Shown here piece by piece: positions 23,768-34,006 of a DNA stretch of 64,000 nucleotides. The position numbers and the translations under genes are program-made. The notes below the pieces were generated by a model that saw only the letters and a program-made list of their open reading frames with translations, was not told the DNA's origin and did no database searches. Position 1 is the stretch's first letter, and each line of letters begins with the position of its first letter. Source of the DNA: Warburgia ugandensis (Eukaryota; Streptophyta; Magnoliopsida; Canellales; Canellaceae); contig CP141137.1 of NCBI GenBank assembly GCA_035236585.1, positions 13,284,327-13,348,326 on the forward strand, read 5' to 3'.

Positions 23768-24094
23768 GGAATGCTAAATAAACACTTCGTATGAGACATT
23801 TGGCTACTACCTTTTTTTGGGACCCACCTTTGCATGATTCGGCTCATTCACATGTGTCTAATAGATCAAACATGATGTTGATTAGATGATTCTAGCATCG
23901 CCATTGATTATCAAAGTTTTTAATCTATCCATTTTCAATTCCAACTTTTTAAATCCTAGAATACTCTAATCCATATGCTTTTTGATCTACCATACATCCA
24001 GGGTTGAAGCAATAAGTGGATGAGCCTGATCATGCAAAGGTGGCTCCACAAAAAAGTGGTACTAAATGCTCTCACATGGACGTCTTAGCATTCC
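23768..24094. mobile_element. Foldback / MITE-like element with long inverted ends
   Basis: The left arm starts ggaatgctaa and includes ccacctttgcatgat. The right arm carries the reverse complement (atcatgcaaaggtgg at about 24034-24048, and ttagcattcc at 24085-24094). The imperfect inverted repeats reach about 90 bp around a non-coding centre. No target duplication was firmly seen, so the superfamily is not assigned. Confidence 0.65.
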
Positions 24095-24349
24095 TCAGTG
24101 TAAAAAAAAAACAAGTGTGTAGTCATTGTGAAAAAAACAAGCAAGCGCCCTAGCCTATATTCATACTCTTAATGATCTAGGGATGGCAATGGGGTGGGAA
24201 ACCCACCCCACCACTCCCAATGCTCGGCACTACAGATTATGTAGACTATGAAAAACCCATTTTAACCAGTCTTGCCCTATCTTAAAGTATGGAATAGTAT
24301 TAAATGCAATGATTGATTTGGTCCATTGGATAATATACTCGTGGTGGGG

Positions 24350-24426
24350 GTGATCCGTGCATGAAGCTCCCACCTATGTAGGGTCAGGGGAAGGAGCAGA
24401 CTACAAGGGCTTATAGTAGGCAGTCT
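24350..24426 (-). mobile_element. Au-type SINE 3' fragment
   Basis: It has gtgcatgaagctcccaccta, then gtaggg and ggaaggagcagac, the 3' half of the SINE in minus orientation. The tRNA-like head is missing. No flanking duplication was found. Confidence 0.7.
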
Positions 24427-24944
24427 ATATCAAACTAAGCTCAATAGAAATGATTGCTTGTGAAACAGATCATGACATGAGTAAATTTGGTAAGAACCGG
24501 CTATGGTTAATCTCAACCGTCCAAATTGTATGGTGTACCTTGGAACTCTTAATTTCCTTACATCACTTGATATATATTGAAATATAAAAATCCCTTCTCC
24601 TAAGAGAAATAGCACTTATATATATTTTTTGTGACTGTTTTATCTATCATTCACAATGCAAAATTTAATATAGACAATTAGTGATAAATCTTGATCTCTC
24701 TTGATTTTGATCATTTGGATCATTATCTGGGTAAGATCTTGCAGAGTCCCACTCTTCTACTTTCTCTGGATTGAATATGAAGATCAAAAGGAGCGCACGG
24801 GGTTTGACTATTAACGGGGGAAAGAAGGTTCTAAAATGTAAACATAGAGGGAGGAAGAACATACCGGACAATGATCACTGGAAATCAAAGGCAATGTGTT
24901 TCCTTTTTAAGGACATTTAAGTAGAGAAAGTTTAACATGGTTTG
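24427..24944. other. No recognisable gene
   Basis: AT-rich DNA between two SINEs. No motif was recognised. Confidence 0.4.
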
Positions 24945-24961
24945 ATTAAAAAGACAAGAGG

Positions 24962-25144
24962 AAGGGGAGTCTTGTGCAATGGTAAAGTTGTCATCATGCA
25001 ACCTTGAGATCACAGGTTCAACATGTGAAAATAGCCTCTTGCAAAGATATAAGATAAGGCTGTGTACCATAGACCCTTTTGGTCCGCCCCTTCCCCAAAC
25101 CCTACATAGGCTGGAGCTTCGTGCACCAAGCTGCCTTTTTTTTT
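24962..25144 (+). mobile_element. Full-length Au-type SINE with 17-bp target duplication
   Basis: A 183-bp copy: aaggggagtcttgtgcaatg (A-box side), cacaggttcaacatg (B-box side), agcctcttgcaaagat, a gtccgccccttccccaaacc motif, ggagcttcgtgcacc and a T tract. The flanks attaaaaagacaagagg (24945-24961) and attaaagagacaagagg (25145-25161) differ at one base. It is the best-delimited full-length copy in plus orientation. Confidence 0.92.
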
Positions 25145-25161
25145 ATTAAAGAGACAAGAGG

Positions 25162-26599
25162 TGCCACCTCTAATATACACCAACCTATGGAAATATTGGA
25201 GCATAAGATTCCATATCTTTGGGACCATTGAATCAATGTCTGACTGGAAAGAAGAAGATTTACTCCATGATGAAAATTTACTCATTTAAAAGCTAGTGGT
25301 ATTTAAGAAGCAGTATTGCCATCTTTGTTCAATCTAGACTATTCACTCAGTAAATCTTGACTTAGATCTTCTCTATGATGCAGCAAAATACTCTTATTTG
25401 ACAAAGCAACCAATCTTGTGGGACTCCTTTTGTCATCAAATAGATAATCTTATGTTCTTTTTCCAGATGTTGGACGTTGTCCCCGCTGCAAAGGATGGTC
25501 TAGATTGGGAAAATGTGAGCCGTGAAGACACCATTTAGCGACAACTGATTTGGCCCAGTCATAGCCAAGGTGCCTTGAGGAAATCAGTGTTGAGTTTTTT
25601 AATCGTAGTGTATCTAATGTAATCGTAGTGTATCTAATGCACAACCCATGGGCAAGTGGTTGGCATCGCCAACAAACTTGTGACACTTGTGGACCTACGA
25701 ACGAAGAGATTCCAGGCCATTGAGTCCAACATGATGGGCTCTGACGAGCTACTGCTGGATTGAGTGGTTGAACATGAGATGACGACATTGACGATCTATT
25801 GCTCGTAATTTTAGGGTCTTAGAATCAATGTGTTATCTGGAACATATCACTAATAAATTAGGCTGTAAATTATATTTCCTTTGAATATAATACATAAAAA
25901 TGAAGAAGAAGAAGAAAATGTAAACCAAAATACAAGAATTTGCAACTTCAGTGTTCTTTGTGTGCCTTAGATCTAATTTTGGATCAAAACTTGTTGGGAT
26001 CAGTTTTATAGCATAGCTTAGTTGCCAGCTCATTTTTGCGACATGAAGTGGTCGAGAATAGGTCTATGTTTTTCAAAGTATTACTTTAACTCGATGAGAG
26101 TATGTGATCGTTGAAGCCTTTCTATTTAGTATTAGGTATAGCATTAATATGTTTCTTTTGTTGTTTATGCATAGAATAGTTTTATTATAACGTCAAGTAC
26201 ATAACAATATCCTTTTTGTCCATGCATAAGCGAAGTGCAGCAGTATTAACCACGGACCTTGCATTCCTTTACCAATTCAATGTTGGAGAAGACAGCATGT
26301 AACTTGTCATCGATCCATTAGCATCAAAAGGGTACTAGATTTAACTCTCTTGAAATCATAGCATATTTATATTTCATCATGTAGGGCTTTTGAGTTGTCT
26401 GAGATCCTTCTTGGTCATTTTTGGGCTTTCCACGCTAGAGAAACCCATTTTGTCAAAGTCTTCATATTTACGGACTCTTTGAATTGGTAGCACTCATTTG
26501 GCTATAGTCCTTTTTTTGGGGACTCTTTGAGTTTCATTACTTTGATTCTTCTAAGGATTCTCAGGTCTTGAGAATTCTATTTGTCTAGAAACTCTAAGG
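25162..26599. other. No recognisable gene; one exact 20-bp tandem duplication
   Basis: aatcgtagtgtatctaatg plus one base occurs twice in a row at 25601-25620 and 25621-25640, differing only in the last base. No coding family was recognised in the surrounding DNA. Confidence 0.5.
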
Positions 26600-27040
26600 T
26601 CTTTAGGATTTTGATTGAATTTAGAAGTCTTCAACTATAGCACTTTGACTAAATTTAGAAGTCCTTAGCTATAGGATGTTAATCTAGTTTAGGAATCTTA
26701 AGACTTTTATGGTTCCTAAAATGATCATGGTAGAAGAAAGTGGGTGCCTCTTTCTCCTAGGGTAGGGCCCATTCAGATGATAAAATTAAGTGGACACCTA
26801 GTCTTATATGTTAACAGGCCCACTAGTTGTTAGATTCATGATTCCAATTGGTTTCTAGGGTCCTAAGACCCTAGGCTTCTAGTTGCATTAGGAATCTCCA
26901 ATCTTTAAAACTCTAACTTATTTCAGAAGTCCTTAAACTTTGGAACTCTTACTTATTTAAGAAATCCTTAAACTTCAATACTTTGATTAATTTACAAAAT
27001 CTTTATAGATTAGAACTTTATTTTACTTTCAAAGTTTTAA
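26600..27040. repeat. Degenerate tandem repeats, about 35-bp unit
   Basis: Units of the form cactttgactaaatttagaa followed by gtccttagctatag recur from about 26600 and again from about 26895 (aactctaacttatttcagaa then gtccttaaactttgg). A different block lies between the two groups. Units are diverged, so the array is old. Confidence 0.6.
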
Positions 27041-27410
27041 AGTCATGAAAATTCTGCTCTATGGAGGAGGCCTATGTTTATGGGACTTTGAATATTATTT
27101 TGGAAAGGAAGGTAGCGCACCAAGTGTATTTTATGATAGGATCCACCCAGACAATACCAAAAGTGGGTGCCCACTACTTGCTGTCAACATGATTGACATT
27201 AACTTTTCCAGAGAGAATTCCAATGATAAAATTTATATAGAGAGAGTAGAGGAAGAAACGAGTTAAGATTTAATAGCACTCTAGGAGAGAGATAAAGGTG
27301 GATAAAAGTAGGAGTCTAAAAATTAAGAAATGGGGTGTTAGCAAACGTGGAGTGAAGAAGAGAGAGAAAACAAACCATGAGAGTAAGGAGGATGGAAAGA
27401 GAGAAAGAAT

Positions 27411-27832
27411 GATAAAATGCAATTGGTATCATTAGGGTTGCATCATAGGCAGCTTGTAAATTAGCTTGTGGGACCACCTATGTAGGATTTTTAGGATCCA
27501 AACCATTCGTCTTATTCAGCCTATCTTAGATGGCCTCAACACTAAAAATCTCATCTTCTGAATAACTCCAAGACCTTGAGTTTGGGCACTTTTTCAAGTT
27601 GTAAAATTAATAGTTTCTATGGATTTTGGACTTTCCTATGTTAAACCATTCATTCCATAGCTAGAAATGTCCAAAACTCAAGGTCTTGGAGTAGTTCAAA
27701 AGATACTGAGGCCATCTAAGACAGCCCGAATAAGATGACTTGTTGGATACTTGAAAATCCTACACACATGACTTGAAAACTAGTTTACAAGCTGCCTATG
27801 ATGCAACCAGAATGAGACTAGTTGTATCATAT

Positions 27833-27833
<1 letters not shown>
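27411..27833. mobile_element. Foldback element, about 420 bp, arms about 200 bp
   Basis: The left arm contains ggttgcatcataggcagctt from 27436. The right arm contains its reverse complement ending at 27808. Pairing continues inward through gtcttattc/gaataagat-like segments, atggcctca/tgaggccat and caagaccttgag/ctcaaggtcttg. It also continues outward to about 27411 and 27833. The result would be a long imperfect hairpin with a short loop near 27615. There is no coding content. A (GA)n tract follows at once. Confidence 0.75.

Positions 27834-27836
<3 letters not shown>

Positions 27837-27873
<37 letters not shown>
27837..27873. repeat. (GA)n microsatellite
   Basis: An uninterrupted GA run of 37 bases directly abutting the foldback element. 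Confidence 0.95.
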
Positions 27874-27875
<2 letters not shown>

Positions 27876-28388
27876 AGGATTCGTAATTGGACTAGGATTC
27901 CAATTCCCAAATAGGTTAGGATTCTCTTGTAGGAGAGTCCTAATCATGAGAAAAACTAGGTACTAAGTTTAGGTTGGGCACTCCTAGATTTACAACGGTC
28001 CTTCAAAAACAGAAGTTCAGAAAAGCAGGACTCTCAAATGGGTCCATCTTTTCCTCTTCTCTGTGGTAAAGAGAGAAGTTTTGGAATAGAAAACAAGGAG
28101 AATAGGGTGCCTAGTTTTTTGTAGTATTCTCATGATTTTACGAAGGGAAAACAGTTTGGAAATCTAGTGCAAGTGGGTCTGACACCCTATCTTATTTTCT
28201 AACTAAAATGGGTCCACCAATGAGTTTTCCAATCTTTTGACTAACAAGAGAGTTTCAAACTCTGAGGCGACTTGCGTTTTCCTACAAGAGGATCTCTTAA
28301 TTAGAAATATCCAAAAGAAGTTTTAAGTATAAGGGACTCTTCTCGAGAGATTTCTAAACTTTTTAAAACATAATGAAGCCCTTAGAAT

Positions 28389-28413
28389 TTATTATTATTA
28401 TTATTATTATTAA
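28389..28413. repeat. (TTA)n microsatellite
   Basis: About eight TTA/ATT trinucleotides in a row. Confidence 0.9.
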
Positions 28414-28569
28414 TGAGTTCCACTATTTGATTAAAATAGGTCTCATATGTGATTGCTTTAGGAGTTTGAAACTTCTAGTAAACGTTCTCAAGAGACTTTT
28501 TAAACGAAGGCACTTTTTAAAAAGTATAAGCATTAAAGATTCTCTCTTCTAGAGACCTTAATGTTTTAA

Positions 28570-29636
28570 GAGTTTTTTTATTATAGGTTTGCCATTACTT
28601 TACGGTATTTAAAAAAAAAATCTAATGTTTTTTTTTAATTTTATAAATTTGTCGTTATGTTTATTTTTCTGTTATGTTTTTATTAAATTTCAATACTAGC
28701 CTTTCTTCAGGCAGTCTCTCTCGGCTTCTCCCTGTTCCACTCTCTGTTTCTGGCACATCCCACCACATCCAGACTAGCCCCTCCCCCATGCACCCCCCAA
28801 CCGGTAAGCTCAACCAGGCCCGCCAGGCAACCCCACCCCCACTCCCAGAGCTGCAGCCCCCACCCCCCGCTCATCACTGCAGTTTCCACCCCCACCCATA
28901 CCGCTCCCGGCCCCTACCATTCCCCCTCCCTGGCAGTCCCCACTGCGCAGTGCCCCCACGCTTCCCCCGTCCCCATTCACCGCCTCCCCGGCAACCCCCA
29001 TGCTCCCCGCCCCTACCCTTTCCCTCCCTCCCTGCTCACCGCAGCCGCCAACCACCCCCACCCTTCCCCTCGGCACCCGCCCCTACCCTTTCCCCCTCCC
29101 CGCTCACCGTAGCCTCCAACCGCCCCCACCCTTCCCCGGCGCCCCACCCCCCGACAGATGTCCAATGTCCTGCAAAATCTAATCAACAGTATACCAAAAT
29201 CTCCCCCTTAGAGCTTTCTTTCTCTTGAGATAAGCAATGACATTCTTAGAATCACCTCTGCTACTAACGATTACCACCCAAAACAACAGTAGTCAGTGGC
29301 ATTCGTTGCAGCCATCGATTCTGCCGAATGTGAATCCCAGTACTGGACAAACAACATCAAAACAAAGACATTAGTCAATGGCATTCATTGCAGCCATCAA
29401 TTCCACCGAATGTGAATTCCTGAACTGGACGGACAACATCAAGGAGGATCTGACTGTGATATGTCTATTTGAGCGAGGTACTAGAAGAAGAAAGAGTAAT
29501 ATTGAAATTTAATAAAAAAATAAATAGAATGGCAAATTTGTAAAAAATTTAAAATTAATGATAAATTTATAAAATTAAAAAAACGTTGGATTTTCTTACA
29601 AAATGCCGTACAGTAATGACAAATATGAAAAAAACC
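28570..29636. mobile_element. Mutator-like element with GC-rich interior (Pack-MULE candidate)
   Basis: Terminal inverted repeats of about 130-145 bp begin with G at both ends. The left side has gccattactttacgg near 28590 and attaaatttcaatac near 28683. The right side has their reverse complements near 29610 and 29500. The 9-bp atgttttaa lies on both sides (28561-28569 and 29637-29645); a 9-bp target duplication and G-starting ends are typical of the Mutator superfamily. The interior, 28735-29200, is very C-rich and reads as proline-rich low-complexity sequence on the plus strand, in sharp contrast to the AT-rich ends. No transposase is present. Gene-fragment capture is an inference from base composition only. 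Confidence 0.8.
29291..29443. repeat. Two tandem units, 82-bp period, inside the Mutator-like element
   Basis: agtcagtggcattcgttgca at 29291 recurs at 29373 as agtcaatggcattcattgca. The following cagccat, ccgaatgtgaat and actggac are in the same order. The second copy ends near 29443. Confidence 0.8.
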
Positions 29637-29887
29637 ATGTTTTAAACCTGAACAGCCCCATAAGGTTTTTTATGTTATCGACGGATCTCACATGTGCAGT
29701 CAAGGTGGTTCTTATTTTAGTTTATCTAAGAAGAGTTTTAACCTTTTGGTGATTCCAAAGGATCCTTTCCAAAGAGAGATAGTTCCTTCGAGAATCAAAG
29801 ATAAAGGACTCTCTCTCGCTCCAAGGAGTCTTAAACATTTTGAATTAAAGTGGGCCCTAGGAGATATTTTTTCTATTTAGAAAAGAA

Positions 29888-30066
29888 GGGGAGCTTTGGG
29901 GCAATAGTAAAAGTTATCGTCATGTAACCTTGAGGTCATGGGTTCAAGACGTGAAATCAGCCTCTTGCAAAATGTAAGGTAAGGCTGCCTACTAAAGGTC
30001 CTTCTGGTCCGCCCATTACCCAGACCCCGCATAGGCGGGAGCTTCATGCACCGGGGCTGCCCTTTA
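29888..30066 (+). mobile_element. Full-length Au-type SINE
   Basis: It has ggggagctttggggcaatag (A-box side), tcatgggttcaagacg (B-box), agcctcttgcaaaatg, ggtccgcccattacccagac, a gcataggcgggagcttcatg motif and ggggctgccctt. Flanking purine-rich DNA hides any target duplication. Confidence 0.9.
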
Positions 30067-30120
30067 GGGGGAAGAAGAGGGGTTTTGACAAAATTACCCG
30101 TCCAACGCTAGTCCAGAGCA

Positions 30121-32640
30121 ATGTCGAGGCTGACTGAGAATGTGGGTGAAGCGGAATCAACAAGTCAATCATCATCCTGGCCTTTGATTCCAACGGGCTT
30201 AAACATCAGCCTCAACGATCCTCAGTAAGTCTCCTGTTGATTCTCTTGGGTAAAATGAAGTCGTTCAAAATGTGAAACAAATAAGTCTTCAGGCTCGACA
30301 GGATTTGCTTGATAGGCTCGTGCCCATAGCTGATCAAGATAATGAGATCTTCGTGGAAAAGCTACGAGAAAGGATGGACAGATAAAATCTTATTTAAGCT
30401 ATCCTCATTTGAGTTCTTGGCAATATGGAGCGCAGCGTTTGGTGATCCAAACCATGTTTCTGCTGGACCCCATTCTAAGTAGGCTTAAGTCACAAGACAA
30501 TACTAATAATCTAAGCAGTTAAACATAATATATGTTGATGATGAACTTTCTCAGCCGTCCATTCCAAACCGCAGTCGTAATGCTTATGATTATCAGAAGC
30601 GGAAAAGTTTCTGAGACCAGCTAGCCGGAGGCCGCACCCGAGACTCCGAATAGCAAGCTCGGAATCCAACCAGTGCAGTATCAGGCAAGCCCCACTGGTT
30701 CAGGCATGTTATTTGCAGTTGCAGGAAGCGACATCCTGCCCTTTACGTTAAGAGTTTTTTCATCACACCAAACAGGCACCAGTAGATTAATTCGTCCAGG
30801 TACGTTATTAGACGAAGTCACTTGTTTTACTAAGTTTTTGGGTGGCAATAACCGCCCCTAATATACCGTACTCTTCGTTAGTTCAACTGATTGCATACAT
30901 TCTTTGAGTTTTTTACAACAATTTTTCCTGTTACACCATGATATACATACCACAGAGTATGAATTACACTACCTGAAGTGGAAATATGGCTAGAGCATCT
31001 CACCGTTGAGGTAGAGGTGTATGTGGGAGGGAGATCAATTTCTACTCTCCTTATTTCTACCTTAAATGCAATTGAGGAGATTACCTACATCTTTTACTTA
31101 TCTTATGTTACTAAGATCATTAAATACAACTGAACTCAGAAATGTTATCTTACACTCGCAGGGGATATTGAGTTGTCTTACAACATACAATGGCCAGAAA
31201 AAACCATTGAAAATTCTCAAGGATGTAAGCGGAATCATAAAACCCCGAAGGTAATAGAATAGTTTCATTAACTAGTGTTGATAAACCTGCTGACACTGAA
31301 CTTGATCTCAGGATGACTCTCCTTCTGGGACCTCCTGGTTCAAGAAAGACTAAACTCTTGAAAGCTTTAGCTGGAAAACTTGATAAAGACCTCAAGGGGC
31401 GTGTGTGAATTGTGCTTTAGCGGTGAATTCAGCCAGCAGGTTATGGGAAAAGTTAGACTCACCACGAGAGAATTCGTTCCTGCTGTCAAGGCGTTAGACA
31501 TAGATGTGGTTATCTCACTGCACCCATCTGTGGTCTCCTGCTTCTTTTTCAACCTTAATCTAATTAATTTCTCCTATTCGTTCTGTTACCAATACCCTAT
31601 GTAGACATTCTTGCTGAACTTTCATGAAGAGAGAAGGATCAATGATCAAGCCAGACCCTGATATTGAATTCTTTATGAAGGTAAGAAAAGGAAACAACTA
31701 AGGAGAGTTGTTCTAACCGTAGATGGATTCAGAATGCATTATCTTCAGGCAACTCAAGATGTTGATGTTACTGGTTCTTATTGTTCTTTAGGCAGTTGCA
31801 TTGGAAGGTCAAAAGGCTAGTATTATCACAGATTGTAAGGTAAGAAAATGACATTCTTGGCTCGTTCAAATGGAATATCAGAAAGATGAATTAATGGGAA
31901 GAAAGGCATGAACCCGCAGTTGCTTGGGTTGGATGTATGTGCTGATACAGTGGTGGGAGATGAAGTGAGGAGAGGAATTTCAGGGGGTAAGAAGAAATGT
32001 GTTACAAATGGGCCAATGATTGTAGCCCCTTCCACCGCTTTTTTCATGGACAAAATATGTACTGGTCTAGATAGCTCAACCACCTTTCAGATTATCAAGT
32101 GCCTCAAAGAGACCGTCCATGTCTTCCGATCAACGGTGTTTGTCTCTCTCCTAAAACTGCACCAGAAACTTTCGTACTTTTTGATGATGTTATGCTGATC
32201 TGCCAAGGCCAACTAGTTTACCATGGCCCATGAGAATCAGTACTCGAATTTTTTGAGTTAATGGGCTTTAGATGTCCTGAGAGGAAAGTCTAGCAGATTT
32301 TCTTCAAGACGTAACCCAGATCATGAATTTTCATAATTTGCTTATTATTAGATCCCAACATCAGCAAAATTTTCTGTTTCGATTTAGCCCAACTGCCCCA
32401 GAAAAAGATCCAAACCGGTCGAATCAAATAGTTTTTGTCTGAGCTCTAGTTGTCAGAGCATTGCCTCTTATAACATTTTCTTTTAATTTCTTCTCATCAT
32501 TTTGGTTGTGGAAATTAAACAATGTTTCATGGATCTAGGTAACCTCAAGGAAAGATCAAGAGAAGTACCGGTTCAGTAAGAAACAAGGATATTGATACAT
32601 CACACTTGAGGAATTCTCCTAAAGCTGTCAGTCATTCCAT
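30121..32640 (+). pseudogene. PDR-type (ABCG) transporter, first-half pseudogene
   Basis: Pieces of the N-terminal half of a full-size plant ABCG/PDR transporter lie in the right order. They are a linker RQDLLDRLVPIADQDNEIF (30290-30380), YVGGRSISTLLISTLNAIE (31019-31075), [18 protein letters not shown] (about 31198-31251), Walker A as GPPGSRKT near 31327, and an ABC signature ISGGK at 31977-31991. Walker B is FFMDK at 32043-32054, followed by [11 protein letters not shown]. Later come SVLEFFELMGFRCPERK near 32235-32290 and SRKDQEKYRF near 32545. Stops and frameshifts separate them. The Walker A glycine is R, and the catalytic Glu after Walker B is K. The membrane domains and the second half are absent. 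PDR proteins normally export hormones, wax precursors or defence compounds at the plasma membrane. The first ATG (30121, MSRLTEN) is uncertain. Confidence 0.85.
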
Positions 32641-32680
32641 GTGGGTAAGGATCCATATGCAGAACACTTAAAACTCTTAT

Positions 32681-33036
32681 CTGAAGGAAGAAAACAGGAT
32701 GTTTACCTATCTGCCATAGAAATACTGCTATCGTGCCCAGATTTCAAGCAGAAACCATTAAGCAACCAATTATTTTGCAAATTTTGTGGAGAGGACCAAC
32801 GCAGTCCAAAAAGGGTGTCAGGCTTGTTTTATGATTCTGACTTTTGAAATTTTCTGATCTGAAGGAAGAAAACAGGATGTTTACCTATCTGCCATAGAAA
32901 TACTGCTATCATGCCCAGATTTCAAGCAGAAACCATTAAGCAACCAATTATTTTGCAAATTTTGTGGAGAGTACCAACGCAGTCCAAAAAGGGTGTCAGG
33001 CTTGTTTTATGATTCTGACTTTTGAAATTTTCTGAT
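32681..33036. repeat. Near-identical 178-bp tandem duplication
   Basis: 32681-32858 is repeated at 32859-33036. I found only two differences by eye (cgtgcc/catgcc and gaggacc/gagtacc). It sits at the 3' edge of the PDR pseudogene, where the reading no longer resembles PDR proteins. The high identity implies a recent event. Confidence 0.92.
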
Positions 33037-34006
33037 GCTTCTTTTTTTAATATAAACAATTTCCCTCCACATGAACTGTAAATTCATCTCCTGTAAACAC
33101 AATTCAATTCAAGTTAGGCAACATCATTTCTCATCATCATCAATGCATCAATATTATAATATGCAACAAGTATGAAGCAGTCACTGCAACTCAACTTCAC
33201 CTTTTTCTGGCTACTTCGTATTTGTCCTTGATCAAATTCAAGGAGACTATATTCCTCATCATGATTCTCCTGTCATTGACATTGGACAAAACTTTTTATC
33301 CTTGAGTCCTCGAATTTCATTTAGTGCGACAACTTAAGGAGATGAATTCTCAAGTGCTGTTGATCAGAACCTCCAAGCTTTGGAGCATAGTGATTGAAGC
33401 TTTACTCTCAATCTCTAATTTGGTAAATATGGGGAACACTAAATGACCCAGTTTGTTCGTACGGCAAGCATCTTCATAGCCCAAAAGAAGAAAAAGAGGA
33501 GGAGCCTGGAAAATTGATGCTTTGGACTTGGAAATTGCAGCATATTCCAGACAAGATAACCATGATGAACCTTCAACATCAATCAAGGCACAAGAAAACA
33601 TCACGAGTTCTCATGTTTTCTTAAAGACAACAGGGCATTTCACAAACTTGCAAAGTAGCTAGTGGCTAACTAAAATATCACCAGTTACCATGTTTTTGTT
33701 TATCTCTAAAACAAAAGTGATGCTTGCCTTGTGAACCTTAGTCATTATTCTGCTGGAAAACAAATAAGAAAGAGAAAGCACGGCCTATGCTGTTACGATG
33801 CATGCCTTATTTATTGAACAAGGATACAGTGCTTGCTTTAAGAGGTTATGGCACTAAACTGTTTAGAATGGATGTTCCATCTCTTGAGATCTCATCATAA
33901 ACAACATATTGAGTATAATGACAGTGATCCTTTATATTACAAAACATATTTACATGTACACACCCCCTTCTCTACATGTAACATGCTACAGAAAGTAATA
34001 CCAGTT
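33037..34006. other. 3' flank of STN7 and intergenic DNA
   Basis: It should include the STN7 3' untranslated region (reading leftward from 34006). A minus-strand frame at 33350-33604 (84 codons) has no recognised domain. No other gene is seen. Confidence 0.4.

Noticed and set aside
28674-29228. 184-codon proline-rich frame as a host gene
   Set aside because: It lies wholly inside the Mutator-like element, starts in the inverted repeat and is low-complexity. It may reflect captured DNA but is not supported as a gene.
33350-33604. 84-codon minus-strand frame near the STN7 3' end
   Set aside because: No recognised domain, no homologous exon of STN7, and frames of this length are common by chance here.
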